NCBI RefSeq assembly: GCF_028683095.1
Contig: NZ_JAJUBC010000026.1
Location: 1 to 64,000 of the forward strand
From: Enterovibrio gelatinilyticus
GTDB lineage: Bacteria; Pseudomonadota; Gammaproteobacteria; Enterobacterales; Vibrionaceae
Direction of reading: 5' to 3'
Length of the DNA stretch: 64,000 nt
The position numbers and the translations under genes are program-made. Position 1 is the stretch's first letter. The number at the start of each line of letters is the position of its first letter. Shown here in pieces: positions 37,372 to 45,867 of this stretch. The notes under the pieces were generated by a model that saw only the letters and a list, made by a program, of their open reading frames with translations, was not told the origin of the DNA and searched no databases.

Positions 37372-38928
37372 CTAAGCCCATACCAATTTGTTACGACCAT
37401 TATGTTTGGCGTTGTATAGCGCATTATCTGCGCGCTCGAGGACTTGAACTGTATTGTCGTTGTCTTTGAACATGCTTGCGCCGATGGAAACCGTAACGGT
37501 TAGACGCATATCTTTGAACTTGAAAGGAAGTTTTGCGATGGTTTCACGTACATTGTTTAGCAATGACTTTCGTGTTTCTTCGTCGGCGTCAGGTAACAAG
37601 ATCACAAACTCCTCACCACCAAATCGTGCAATAAAATCGGTATCACGTAAACATTGATGAATGGTTCTTGCGACAACTTTCAGTACTTTGTCTCCGACGA
37701 GGTGACCGTATTGGTCGTTGACGCTTTTGAAGTGGTCAATGTCAATCATGGCAAGGCAGAACGGTGTTTCGTAACGAATCCAGCAGCGATATTCGTGTTC
37801 TAAGCGATCATCCAGCGCCGCACGGTTATAGACTTTGGTGAGTGGGTCGAGCAGCAGTTTACGCTCTTGATCACCGAGACGACGGCGGTAGTCCATCGTT
37901 TGGCTGTAAAGCGCCTCAAGTTTTTGTTCATTGTGCTGTAGCTGTTCTAGAAGCTGTTGCTCGCGCTCTTCAAGCTCTTTGTTACGAGTCACTAACGAGG
38001 CAAGATTTACGGAAACTTGAGAAAGTTTAGGTCGCAAGGCATCCAGTGATTCTGCATCTCGGAGTTGAGTTTGAATCGTTTCAACAGAATGCTCAAGTTC
38101 ATCGTTGATTGTGCTTCGTTGCGTTGATATGGATTGAGAGTTGTCAATGGATCGCCCGTTATGGCGCTGAACAATGGAGAGATCTTCATTGAGCTGTGAC
38201 AAAAAAGCCTGTGAGGCTTTTCGCTCATTGCGCGTACCATCCAGGATGAGCTGAACGGACTCTAAGGTGAGTTCCAGCAGAGTTTGCGCTTCTGGCGCTA
38301 GCAGTAGTTTACTTCGAATGCTTAATAAACGATCGCCAGCTTCACCATCAAAATCGAGCTCTGTGATCAAGTGTTGCAGTTCGCTACACAGTTGATTAAT
38401 ACGATCGATATTGAGTAATTCTTTTGCCGTTAATCCATTCGAGGGCAATGCCAATAGCTTGAGCGCGCGTTCATAAAGCTGAAGTAGCGCGACGATTTTA
38501 TTGTTATTGCCTTGTTCATGGGCATTTGGACTTATCAGCAGATTTCGCAGATCTCGTTTGAGTTGCGCAGGAAGCCCAGGTAAGCACTTTAGTGTTTCAG
38601 CACTTTGTTCGTACTGACATTCCAAGGTGCCTTTGGCTTTCTCCATTGCTTGATTATGTCTGTTGACCATGCGCTCTACCAATGCCAGTTGAGGGATCAA
38701 TCTGCTGACATCGTCTTGACTGTCTAGCTCTCGTCGTATCTGTGACAACCGCTCATTGAGCAGTGGGTCTTCATGCGCTTGAGATGCTGCAATAAGGCGT
38801 GAAATTAGCCTTTTTAAGATCGTCGCTTCACGCCGCGATTTAAGAGCTAAATCACGGAATACCAGCTGTGAGTGCTGCAACTTTTCTTTCAGTGTAATGA
38901 CGTCTTCATCTGACGAGAAGTTGGACAT
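37372..38928 (-). CDS. Diguanylate cyclase (GGDEF domain protein)
   Basis: 518 aa, no signal peptide or membrane segment, so cytoplasmic. Residues 1-350 are helical with long coiled-coil stretches (for example E-L-E-E-R-E-Q-Q-L-L-E-Q-L). The C-terminal GGDEF domain starts at D-P-L-T-K-V-Y-N-R-A near 362. The active site reads G-G-E-E-F, a catalytically competent form. The product-inhibition I-site R-D-T-D sits exactly five residues before it. It should make cyclic di-GMP from two GTP. The N-terminal sensory input is unknown. The gene upstream on the same strand, 131 bp away, encodes a degenerate GGDEF protein. Confidence 0.92.
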   Translation of the reverse strand: MSNFSSDEDVITLKEKLQHSQLVFRDLALKSRREATILKRLISRLIAASQAHEDPLLNERLSQIRRELDSQDDVSRLIPQLALVERMVNRHNQAMEKAKGTLECQYEQSAETLKCLPGLPAQLKRDLRNLLISPNAHEQGNNNKIVALLQLYERALKLLALPSNGLTAKELLNIDRINQLCSELQHLITELDFDGEAGDRLLSIRSKLLLAPEAQTLLELTLESVQLILDGTRNERKASQAFLSQLNEDLSIVQRHNGRSIDNSQSISTQRSTINDELEHSVETIQTQLRDAESLDALRPKLSQVSVNLASLVTRNKELEEREQQLLEQLQHNEQKLEALYSQTMDYRRRLGDQERKLLLDPLTKVYNRAALDDRLEHEYRCWIRYETPFCLAMIDIDHFKSVNDQYGHLVGDKVLKVVARTIHQCLRDTDFIARFGGEEFVILLPDADEETRKSLLNNVRETIAKLPFKFKDMRLTVTVSIGASMFKDNDNTVQVLERADNALYNAKHNGRNKLVWA

Positions 38929-39059
38929 AAACTACGACTATATCTCCAAACCCCCGCCACATGCGCTTTTGCATCGACTTTGGGGCTGATAAATGAAAAA
39001 CGCATGCGCGCGACCACTAGCTATAACGGTTTATTGCTTGTCTTATCAATAAATTGAAG

Positions 39060-41330
39060 TCAGTTTTTATCAGATTCGTGAACCGTCTGCCAGTTAATCT
39101 CACCGTTTGCCGAAGTTTTGACCTTAAGCAATCCAGTACTTATGCCATCAAGGCACGCTTGACGGACATTGTTATCGGCGAAACAAGCTGCTGGGGTGGA
39201 GTCTATGGCACTGATTTGGACCCACTGGCTGGATAGCTCATTTTTACAGGCCTGGCGGGCGGCACTGGTTGCCATCAGCAGGATGTCGATAAGCTCTTTG
39301 TCGTTGATAGAGGTAAATGCGCGAGGCAGGAAAGGGTAGTCTGCCATGCCTATACGAAGTCGGTTATCTACATCTTCAAGTCCAGCTTCTTGGACAAAAT
39401 CGTCAACCAATTGCTGGATTTTCGATGCCAGACGTTCTGGTGCATTCAGGGTTTCAGCATTGGGCTCAATGTAAATGAACATGGCATCGGAGAAATGGTA
39501 AAGACGTGCGGGCTTGATGATGTGTGATTTTAAGAAATCACCCATCTGACGTTCTAATTCTAATCCTTGATGGTAGCCATGCTGAAGATAGACAACCTTC
39601 AAAAATGGCACTTCAAACATGGCAAAGCTCAGTTTGTCACTGAGGGGCTCATGGATCATTTCACCCAAATACCACTGTTCAAAATTCGCACTGGTTTTCG
39701 CGAGTGAATTCGACAATCTATCATTGAGCATTCGCAAGTTGCGCAGACCACTTCGAGGGTGGGTATACAGCTCTTTTTGAAGATCTTGCAATTGATTGAG
39801 TCGCATCGATGCTGCACGATTTCTCAGCACCAATACCAGCAACAGAACGCTTAGGCTTCCTAATAGAAATAGGTTTATTTTCTTCTGTTCAACAATGGTT
39901 TGAGTGTTCTCTGCATGCTGCTTTTGCATGTCGTCGAATTGAAGCTGTCGCTCTATGACGCGTTGGCTTTGTTTAAATGACTCAGTTTCCTGATTTCGAC
40001 GTTGTGTCTCATCACGTTGACTGATTTCGTCATAGCGACGCTGAAAATACAAGGCGCTTGGGAAATCAGGTTTTTGTTCATAAGCCTGTGACAGCTGAGC
40101 GAGGCTGTCACGTTTGAGTTTATAGTTGTTGATAGCGGTTGCATGGCTTAAGGCTTGCTTTAATGCATCAATGGCGACATCCGTTTGTTGAGTCAATAAC
40201 GCCTGTTCCCCTTTGACAATCAATGCTTGGGCGAGCACCTCCATGGCGTTAGCATTCTTAGCAAGCTTAATAGCGTCGTTGACATATTCCTTCGCTTGCG
40301 GGTATCGGAGCAATTTGAGGTAAGTGTTTGCAATCGCAACATTGATGTCGGCGATTTGAACGTCGCGAGCCAGAGTTTTTTCTAGTTCTAAGGCGTTAAA
40401 ATAGTGAACGAGTGCGAAATTGTAGCGCCCTTGCTGGTGGTACAAGCCTGCAAGTAGTGTTTGTGTTTCGGAGAGGCCGCACTTCAAATCATACTGTTCA
40501 TAGAATTCAGCCGCTTGGTTCGCGTGTTGAAGCGCTTTATTAAATGCCCCTTTTTGCTGATAAAGCTTGGTCAATGCAATGTTGGCTTGGGCAATCTGTG
40601 GTGATAAATCATTTTCGCTTGCTTGCCAGTAAGCACTGAGTAACTCGGATAGGGCGCGTTCATGAGCGTTAATGCGGAGGAAATAATTGCCTAGCGCAAT
40701 TTGGTATCGCACCTTGAGTTTTAAATTCGCATCTGTCCCGAGCGCATTTTTCGCGATATCGAATTGGGCAAGGGTTTCTTGTTCATTTTCCTGTTCAGTG
40801 ACAATGATAGCGTTCAGTAGCGTTGTTTCAAACGTTAGGCGTTGAACGCGGCTTGAATGCATATCAGTGAGTTTTGGGATCTCTGCAATCAGCGTCTGAA
40901 GTAGCGTTTCTGCTGCTGCTGGGTCATTGTTCAGTGTCAGCAATAGCGACGTTTCCGCGAGAGTGACTTCCAAAAGTGCTCGTTTGAGATGATGGGCGGT
41001 TGCGATCTCTTTGGCTAAGGCCAAAAACTTCCATGCTTTTTCTCGATGAAGCAAAATGCCATGCGCTTTGGCGGAAATTAAATAGGCATGCACAGTATTG
41101 AGGGGAGTGCGAATAGAGCGATCTGCTTCGTTATTGCTATGAGGTCGGTTACTTGTTTCAGCGAGTCGACGCTGCATGAGATAGCGCTCAGTGACCTGCA
41201 ATGCTTGCCTTGGGTCTGTGTGTAACAAGGCTTCAGCCTCTGTGAGCACAGGTGTTGAATTAATTGTTGCGCTGACATGATTGCTTATCAGCAACGAAAA
41301 AAAAAGCAGTGCGGTTGTCAAAAATCGCAT
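39060..41330 (-). CDS. TPR protein with transmembrane helix and degenerate GGDEF domain
   Basis: 756 aa. Signal peptide (MRFLTTALLFFSLLISNHVSA), then a periplasmic array of tetratricopeptide-like repeats at about 30-440 (A-x-x-Y-x-Q-x-x-x-F-x-x-A-L pattern). A coiled coil and a transmembrane helix (L-F-L-L-G-S-L-S-V-L-L-L-V-L-V-L) near 490-505 follow. The cytoplasmic tail resembles a GGDEF domain: S-G-L-R-N-L-R-M-L stands for T-G-L-x-N-R-R-x-L, and the active-site strand reads F-S-D-A-M-F instead of G-G-D-E-F. It should therefore be catalytically dead. It may sense a periplasmic signal and act by binding a partner. The function is not known. Confidence 0.82.
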   Translation of the reverse strand: MRFLTTALLFFSLLISNHVSATINSTPVLTEAEALLHTDPRQALQVTERYLMQRRLAETSNRPHSNNEADRSIRTPLNTVHAYLISAKAHGILLHREKAWKFLALAKEIATAHHLKRALLEVTLAETSLLLTLNNDPAAAETLLQTLIAEIPKLTDMHSSRVQRLTFETTLLNAIIVTEQENEQETLAQFDIAKNALGTDANLKLKVRYQIALGNYFLRINAHERALSELLSAYWQASENDLSPQIAQANIALTKLYQQKGAFNKALQHANQAAEFYEQYDLKCGLSETQTLLAGLYHQQGRYNFALVHYFNALELEKTLARDVQIADINVAIANTYLKLLRYPQAKEYVNDAIKLAKNANAMEVLAQALIVKGEQALLTQQTDVAIDALKQALSHATAINNYKLKRDSLAQLSQAYEQKPDFPSALYFQRRYDEISQRDETQRRNQETESFKQSQRVIERQLQFDDMQKQHAENTQTIVEQKKINLFLLGSLSVLLLVLVLRNRAASMRLNQLQDLQKELYTHPRSGLRNLRMLNDRLSNSLAKTSANFEQWYLGEMIHEPLSDKLSFAMFEVPFLKVVYLQHGYHQGLELERQMGDFLKSHIIKPARLYHFSDAMFIYIEPNAETLNAPERLASKIQQLVDDFVQEAGLEDVDNRLRIGMADYPFLPRAFTSINDKELIDILLMATSAARQACKNELSSQWVQISAIDSTPAACFADNNVRQACLDGISTGLLKVKTSANGEINWQTVHESDKN

Positions 41331-41354
41331 GATTAGCAGAGTCTATGATTGTGA

Positions 41355-41381
41355 AGAAAAAAGGCTCAGAACTCTGAGCCT
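41355..41381 (-). terminator. queF terminator
   Basis: On the minus strand GGCTCAG-AGTT-CTGAGCC is followed by TTTTTT. It lies directly after the queF stop codon. Confidence 0.88.
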
Positions 41382-41390
41382 GTTTCGAAA

Positions 41391-42236
41391 TTATTGACGA
41401 GCGAGTCGGTTATTTTCGCTTGGTGTTTTACCCATGTTAGTACGATATGGGTTGATATCCAAACCACCGCGGCGAGTGTAGCGCGCGTAAACCGTTAACA
41501 ATTCAGGCTGACAGTACTTCATCAGATCCGTAAAAATTCGCTCAACACATTGTTCGTGGAATTCATTGTGACGGCGGAACGATACGACATAACGCAGTAG
41601 CTTTTCACGATTGATTTTCGGACCTTTGTACGCGATACGTACTGAACCCCAATCAGGTTGGTTAGTGATAAGACAGTTGGACTTCAAAAGGTCACTGTTC
41701 AGTGTCTCACTAACCACTGGGCCTTCTGCCGCTCCTTCTAAGAGGCTTGGATCAAAGGCATAGTCGGTGATTTCGATGTCTTGGTCGTCAATATTTTCGC
41801 CACCAAATGCAATCACGGGTGTGTTGCTGAATTCTTCAAGGGGCAAGATAGTGACATCGACATCTTCGCCAGCACAGGCTGACAGGTCTTTCGCCAAGGT
41901 ATCGACCACTTCCTGCCAGCTATCAAAACGCGTCTGGTTGAAGCTGTTGAGGTACAGTTTGAACGATTTAGATTCGATCAAGTTTGGACTGGTTGCTGGC
42001 AGACGCACTTCACCAATCGCGACTTGCGGTAACCCTTTGCCATTGAGCCATGACAGTTCGTAGAGTGTCCAAATGTCGTAACCGGTAAAAGGCAGTGAAT
42101 CCCCAAGGTCTAGGTCATCACGATTAAGACTACGCGGTACAGGTTGCAGCAGCTCAGGAGCGTATAGCTCTTGATAGTCCGTTTTCTGACCTAGCGACAG
42201 GCCAGCAAGTTCTTTTGCATCTTGATATTTGCTCAT
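41391..42236 (-). CDS. queF: NADPH-dependent 7-cyano-7-deazaguanine reductase
   Basis: QueF reduces preQ0 to preQ1 in queuosine synthesis for tRNA anticodons. 281 aa from the ATG at 42236 (E. coli 282), with an 11-codon open extension rejected by homology. It is the long bimodular form: the N-terminal half has the QueF motif region ([13 protein letters not shown]). The C-terminal half has the catalytic cysteine in [12 protein letters not shown] and [13 protein letters not shown]. It is divergent from syd, as in E. coli. Confidence 0.96.
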   Translation of the reverse strand: MSKYQDAKELAGLSLGQKTDYQELYAPELLQPVPRSLNRDDLDLGDSLPFTGYDIWTLYELSWLNGKGLPQVAIGEVRLPATSPNLIESKSFKLYLNSFNQTRFDSWQEVVDTLAKDLSACAGEDVDVTILPLEEFSNTPVIAFGGENIDDQDIEITDYAFDPSLLEGAAEGPVVSETLNSDLLKSNCLITNQPDWGSVRIAYKGPKINREKLLRYVVSFRRHNEFHEQCVERIFTDLMKYCQPELLTVYARYTRRGGLDINPYRTNMGKTPSENNRLARQ

Positions 42237-42298
42237 ACGGTTTTGCCACGGATCGATTAGAATGCGCAAAGTTTACTGAATCTTGAGGAATCTTGCTA

Positions 42299-42844
42299 AT
42301 GAATCACTCTGTTACTCATGCGCTTTGGTCGTTCAGCGAGCGTTTTGTCGATGCTTGGAATATACAACATGGTTCAAAACCACAGAGCGATGCCTATTTG
42401 GGTCTTGCCTCTCCATGCGTGTTGCAAGAAACGGATGACACGGTGATTTGGCAGCCAGTAATGAGAAATGAACCTGCGGATTTCAGTAATGTTGAAGACG
42501 GTATAGGCATTAGTTTGCATGAAGACATTAAGGCTTTTTATGCCGGCCTCTACTGCGGTGATATGACAGCATCGTTTAATGGTCACCCTCTAGAGCTTAT
42601 TCAAGTATGGAGCGATGAGGACTTGCCGCGCCTACAAGAAAATATGCTTGGCCATTTACTCATGCAAAAGCGATTAAAGCAAAATCCGACAGTTTTCATT
42701 GCGTCAACCGATGACGAATTTGATGTTGTGTCTATTTGCAGTGTGACAGGCGAAGTGATTAAAGAACGTATCGGGACGAAAGAGCGCAATGTATTGGCGC
42801 CAAACGTAGAGACGTTTCTCGGTATGTTGAAGCCGGAGGCATAG
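42299..42844 (+). CDS. syd: SecY-interacting protein Syd
   Basis: Peripheral cytoplasmic-face protein that binds SecY and can disrupt or proofread SecYEG assembly. 181 aa, the same as E. coli. Start at the ATG at 42299 (GAGGAA eight bases upstream). Matches include S-P-C-V, T-V-I-W-Q-P-V, W-S-E-D-L-P-R-L-Q-E-N-x-L-G-H-L-L-x-Q-K-R-L-K, and S-V-C-S-V-T-G-E-V. The DUF2310 gene follows after 5 bp. Confidence 0.93.
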   Translation: MNHSVTHALWSFSERFVDAWNIQHGSKPQSDAYLGLASPCVLQETDDTVIWQPVMRNEPADFSNVEDGIGISLHEDIKAFYAGLYCGDMTASFNGHPLELIQVWSDEDLPRLQENMLGHLLMQKRLKQNPTVFIASTDDEFDVVSICSVTGEVIKERIGTKERNVLAPNVETFLGMLKPEA

Positions 42845-42849
42845 TAGAT

Positions 42850-43623
42850 ATGTACGTGGTTGAACTGACCTTTGAGTGTTTTGATGACACAACGATCTCT
42901 GCTGTGGATCGCTCTGTAAATGGGTTGATGGATGCTTTGCGCTATAACGGACAAGTGTTAGGGCGTGAGTTTCCAATGGTAATGGGCGATGGAGTGTTTC
43001 ACGTGCGCGCAGTGTGCCCAGAGAAAGATAGCCTAAACCCTAAATATCATAGCCCTCAGGTCGCGTTGAAAATACGTCAGTTGTCAGAGGCGTGTTTATT
43101 ATCGCCGAAGTTAAAAGTGCTTGGGCGTGACATTAACTCGGAAGAAAGTGCTCAAGTAGAAGATCGTTCATGGCAGGTGATGTATACCACTTATGTGCAC
43201 ACATGCTCACCTCTTCGCTGCGGCGAAACACTATTGCCAATTCCGCTGTATCGCTTTCCCGCCACCTTTAATGGGGATCATAAGGCGGAAATTAAGTGGC
43301 AAACAGAGTGGCAGGCGTGTGACGAGATCCAAATGGCTGGCTCGTTCAAAGCAGAGCATGCGGCATTGGCTGAAATTCAGGATGCTGACAGCCTTTTGTT
43401 CCGAAAAGGCTGGGATATTCGTGGTCGCATTGAGTACATCACTAAGGTTCCGACGTATTACTATCAATATCGAGTCGGGGGTAAGGATGCAGAATCTGAA
43501 CTGGCCAGAAAGTGCCCCAAATGTGGGGGGGATTGGTTATTAGAAGCCCCACTTCATGATGTATTCCACTTCAAGTGCGATAGTTGTCGTATCGTGTCTA
43601 ACCTGTCGTGGGACTTTCAGTAA
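42850..43623 (+). CDS. DUF2310 zinc-ribbon protein
   Basis: 257 aa. The C-terminus is a zinc ribbon with C-P-K-C and C-D-S-C knuckles at about 225-248. The N-terminal part is alpha/beta and has no motif I can name. This fits DUF2310, annotated as Zn-ribbon-containing, possibly nucleic-acid-binding, without demonstrated function. It is close enough to syd to be in one transcript. It ends one base before the convergent gene's stop codon. Confidence 0.85.
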   Translation: MYVVELTFECFDDTTISAVDRSVNGLMDALRYNGQVLGREFPMVMGDGVFHVRAVCPEKDSLNPKYHSPQVALKIRQLSEACLLSPKLKVLGRDINSEESAQVEDRSWQVMYTTYVHTCSPLRCGETLLPIPLYRFPATFNGDHKAEIKWQTEWQACDEIQMAGSFKAEHAALAEIQDADSLLFRKGWDIRGRIEYITKVPTYYYQYRVGGKDAESELARKCPKCGGDWLLEAPLHDVFHFKCDSCRIVSNLSWDFQ

Positions 43624-43911
43624 CTAGCTGTTCGCCATAAGGTGTTGCTCTAGGGCTTCAAGCTTTGTAGTCAGCGCCTTTACTTGCTCTTCTAAAGCTT
43701 CGATTCTCTCATCGGAGCTTTTTTTACTCTCGACCAATTCAACCTTTGGTACTTTTCCATTTTTCTTCCAATGCTGAAGCGCACTAATGATCAATGGCAT
43801 AGGAACGGGCTGAGTAAGTCGACTTTTGACGAGTGCAACGCTGGGATTTTTGCCTTCACGCAGAAGTGATTGAATGGCTTGCTCTAAAATTGGAGTGAAG
43901 TCAGTGCTCAT
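43624..43911 (-). CDS. Small KfrA-like helical protein
   Basis: 95 aa from the ATG at 43911. The N-terminal 50 residues (I-L-E-Q-A-I-Q-S-L-L-R-E-G-K-N-P-S-V-A-L-V-K) look like the helix-turn-helix of the KfrA_N type. The last 30 form a short coiled coil (R-I-E-A-L-E-E-Q-V-K-A-L). DNA binding is inference and the family assignment tentative. The next gene on this strand, DUF2789, is 78 bp upstream. Confidence 0.7.
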   Translation of the reverse strand: MSTDFTPILEQAIQSLLREGKNPSVALVKSRLTQPVPMPLIISALQHWKKNGKVPKVELVESKKSSDERIEALEEQVKALTTKLEALEQHLMANS

Positions 43912-43989
43912 GGTGCTATCCCTTTTCATCATACCGTTGTGGCTTGTCAAAATGTTCTTCGCTACACGGTACAGATGAATACAGGAAGT

Positions 43990-44223
43990 TTATCCCTTGC
44001 GCAACAGGGTATCGAGTATATCGATTTGCTCGGCCCAATCTGCATCTTGTGACTTGGCTTCGTCTAAGAATTGGCGTTGGCTCGTTGTCCAAAATGTTGC
44101 CGTTAGCAAATTGTCATCGTCTGACAAACCGTGCTCTTCGATAAATTTGCGAATATCAGCAGCGTCTGATGACAGACCTAATTGCTGAAATAGGTGTTCT
44201 AAATCGTGTTCGAATACTTCCAT
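43990..44223 (-). CDS. DUF2789 family protein
   Basis: 77-aa protein from the ATG at 44223 (AAAGAG upstream). The sequence follows the DUF2789 pattern: L-F-x-Q-L-G-L-S-S-D-A-A-D-I-R-K-F-I-E-E-H, A-T-F-W-T-T-S-Q-R-Q-F-L-D-E-A, and D-A-D-W-A-E-Q-I-D-x-L-x-x-L-L. The function is unknown. It is divergent from csrB1 and its start is 67 bp from the csrB1 activator palindrome. Confidence 0.85.
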   Translation of the reverse strand: MEVFEHDLEHLFQQLGLSSDAADIRKFIEEHGLSDDDNLLTATFWTTSQRQFLDEAKSQDADWAEQIDILDTLLRKG

Positions 44224-44289
44224 TGGCAATGCTCTTTCTGATGTTTTTAGAAAGTATAGAAGCTGGATGAGCAAGCTGTCCTTACCTCT

Positions 44290-44307
44290 TGTGAGAGATC
44301 TCTTACA
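44290..44307 (+). promoter_or_regulatory. UvrY/VarA (GacA-type) box upstream of csrB1
   Basis: TGTGAGAGATCTCTTACA is an 18-bp near-perfect palindrome matching the GacA-family consensus TGTAAG-N6-CTTACA with one substitution. Its centre is 177.5 bp upstream of the predicted csrB1 start, similar to the far-upstream UvrY site known for enteric csrB. Confidence 0.88.
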
Positions 44308-44440
44308 AGCGAGTAGGATTATCCTGTTTTATTCCAAGTAATTCTCTCTGGTGTTTATTTTTAATCATTATTTTTCATGCAGTTAAGTAATCCCCTTGAG
44401 TGTTTGATTTAAAGTGAGAGATCGATCATTCATTCATGGC

Positions 44441-44468
44441 TTGTGCATAAATGTGGTTCGCGTAATCT
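44441..44468 (+). promoter_or_regulatory. csrB1 promoter
   Basis: -35 TTGTGC (44441-44446), a 16-bp spacer and -10 TAATCT (44463-44468). The predicted start is the G at 44476, opening with GTCGG, close to the 5' end of E. coli CsrB (GTCGA). The -10 is identical in the second copy. Confidence 0.7.
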
Positions 44469-44475
44469 TTGCGGT

Positions 44476-44895
44476 GTCGGAAGGATACTGACATACGGAA
44501 CAGGAACTAACACCACGGACTTGGTTAGCTCAGGATGAGCAGGTAGCGCAAGGATTGTGTTACTAGCAAGGAATGCGGCATTAGGGACAAGGATGGAACG
44601 TAGCAGTAAATAGGATATTTGCTGGTCAGGGAGACACTTAGGACAACCCAGGATGGGGGCTTAAGGAATCACTTCAGGATGAAGTAAAGGACACCCTCAG
44701 GAAGAGGATGAGAATCGAGACAGGATGACTCGACGGGTCAAGGTAAGACTGAAGGACACCTCCAGGACGGAGAGATAAGGATAGAGCTGAAGGATTCAGC
44801 CACTGATCATGGAATGATGCAGGGAGCACATTCGTAGCAGGATAGCTGCAAGTAAGACCTCAAGGGCACGACGAAAGTCGTGCCCGTTCTTTTTT
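44476..44895 (+). ncRNA. csrB: CsrB small RNA, copy 1
   Basis: About 420-nt RNA that sequesters the translational regulator CsrA. I count about 29 GGA triplets, most as A-GGA or C-A-GGA, many within short inverted repeats such as CTCAGGATGAG, TTCAGGATGAA and GCTGAAGGATTCAGC. These are the hairpin-presented CsrA-binding sites that define the CsrB family. It ends in a strong terminator. The location next to syd/queF/yqcC is the same neighbourhood as csrB in E. coli. The second copy is 439 bp downstream and about 97% identical. Confidence 0.95.
44864..44895 (+). terminator. csrB1 terminator
   Basis: GGGCACGAC-GAAA-GTCGTGCCC is a nine-bp stem with a GNRA tetraloop, followed by GTTCTTTTTT. Confidence 0.95.
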
Positions 44896-44940
44896 CTGCG
44901 TTTTTTATTTCCTCGGTTTTGCCATTCAAGCCAGTCTTTT

Positions 44941-44985
44941 TCTTCTCTTCTCTTCTCTTCTCTTCTCTTCTCTTCTCTTCTCTTC
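44941..44985. repeat. Nine tandem copies of TCTTC
   Basis: A perfect pentanucleotide microsatellite (9 x 5 bp) lies between csrB1 and csrB2, about 45 bp after the csrB1 terminator. It is polypyrimidine on the plus strand. On the minus strand it would read as Arg-Arg-Glu-Glu-Lys repeats in an ORF that I do not believe is a gene. Confidence 0.97.
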
Positions 44986-45147
44986 TTGAATACGCATACG
45001 ATAACCTCAACGGTATATCTCTAATATATATGTTAAAAAACCTGAAATATGGCTGCATAAGAGCAACGTTTTAGCGTAAAGCACTGCATATGGTGATAGA
45101 GACTTGAAAATACAGAATGTAATGTTTGTGGCAAACGCTCACTGGCT

Positions 45148-45165
45148 TGTGAGATATCTCTTACA
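45148..45165 (+). promoter_or_regulatory. UvrY/VarA (GacA-type) box upstream of csrB2
   Basis: TGTGAGATATCTCTTACA is a palindrome like the csrB1 box with a changed centre. It lies exactly 177.5 bp (centre to start) upstream of csrB2, the same as in copy 1. Both boxes are followed by N8-GGATT-N3-CTGTTTT. Confidence 0.88.
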
Positions 45166-45298
45166 CGGGTGTGGGATTCTACTGTTTTCAGTGTGGAATA
45201 CTGGAAATTAAAAAATATAAAAACATTTAAAAACAATTGGTTATGAATTTTTGTTTAATGTCGATCTCAAAGTGTGAGTTCAATCACTTTGAGGTTGG

Positions 45299-45326
45299 TT
45301 GTTTTGAAACTTGGTTCGCGTAATCT
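45299..45326 (+). promoter_or_regulatory. csrB2 promoter
   Basis: -35-like TTGTTT (45299-45304), a 16-bp spacer and -10 TAATCT (45321-45326). The predicted start is the G at 45334. Confidence 0.68.
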
Positions 45327-45333
45327 TTGCGGT

Positions 45334-45752
45334 GTCGGAAGGATACTGACATACGGAACAGGAACTAACACCACGGACTTGGTTAGCTCAGGATGAGCAG
45401 GTAGCGCACGGATTGTGTTACTAGCAAGGAATGCGGCATTAGGGACAAGGATGGAACGTAGCAGTAAATAGGATATTTGCTGGTCAGGAAGACACTTAGG
45501 ACAACCCAGGATGGGGGCTTAAGGAATCACTTCAGGATGAAGTAAAGGACACCCTCAGGACGAGGACGAGAATCGAGACAAGATGACTCGACGGGTCAAG
45601 GTAAGACCAAAGGACACCTCCAGGACGGAGAGATAAGGATACAGCTGAAGGATTCAGCCACTGATCATGGAATGATGCAGGGAGCACATTCGTAGCAGGA
45701 TAGCTGCAAGTAAGACCTCAGGGCGCGACGAAAGTCGCGCCCGTTCTTTTTT
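45334..45752 (+). ncRNA. csrB: CsrB small RNA, copy 2
   Basis: About 419-nt RNA differing from copy 1 by roughly ten substitutions and one deleted base. One GGA motif is lost (GACAGGATGAC became GACAAGATGAC); the others are kept, about 28 in total. It has its own activator box, promoter and terminator, so it should be a functional second CsrA-sequestering RNA rather than a remnant. Confidence 0.95.
45721..45752 (+). terminator. csrB2 terminator
   Basis: GGGCGCGAC-GAAA-GTCGCGCCC followed by GTTCTTTTTT. Compared with copy 1, an A-T pair has become a G-C pair through two compensating changes. Confidence 0.95.
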
Positions 45753-45867
45753 CCGCGACAAATAGATTTTTGCATTTACTTTTTGTGTTTAAAAAATAGT
45801 CCCAAAAAACAAGGGTGTTAGTGAGAGACAACATCTTGTGTCACTAACAGGTACTTCCAGTAAGCGC

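Noticed and set aside
44807..45058. Minus-strand 83-aa ORF with Arg-Arg-Glu-Glu-Lys repeats
   Set aside because: The repeats come from the TCTTC microsatellite, and the frame runs through the csrB1 terminator. No ribosome-binding site or family is seen.
44455..45752. Possible CRISPR or transposon in the long direct repeat
   Set aside because: There are only two copies of about 440 bp, with GGA motifs, promoters and terminators and no transposase or target duplications. They are csrB genes.
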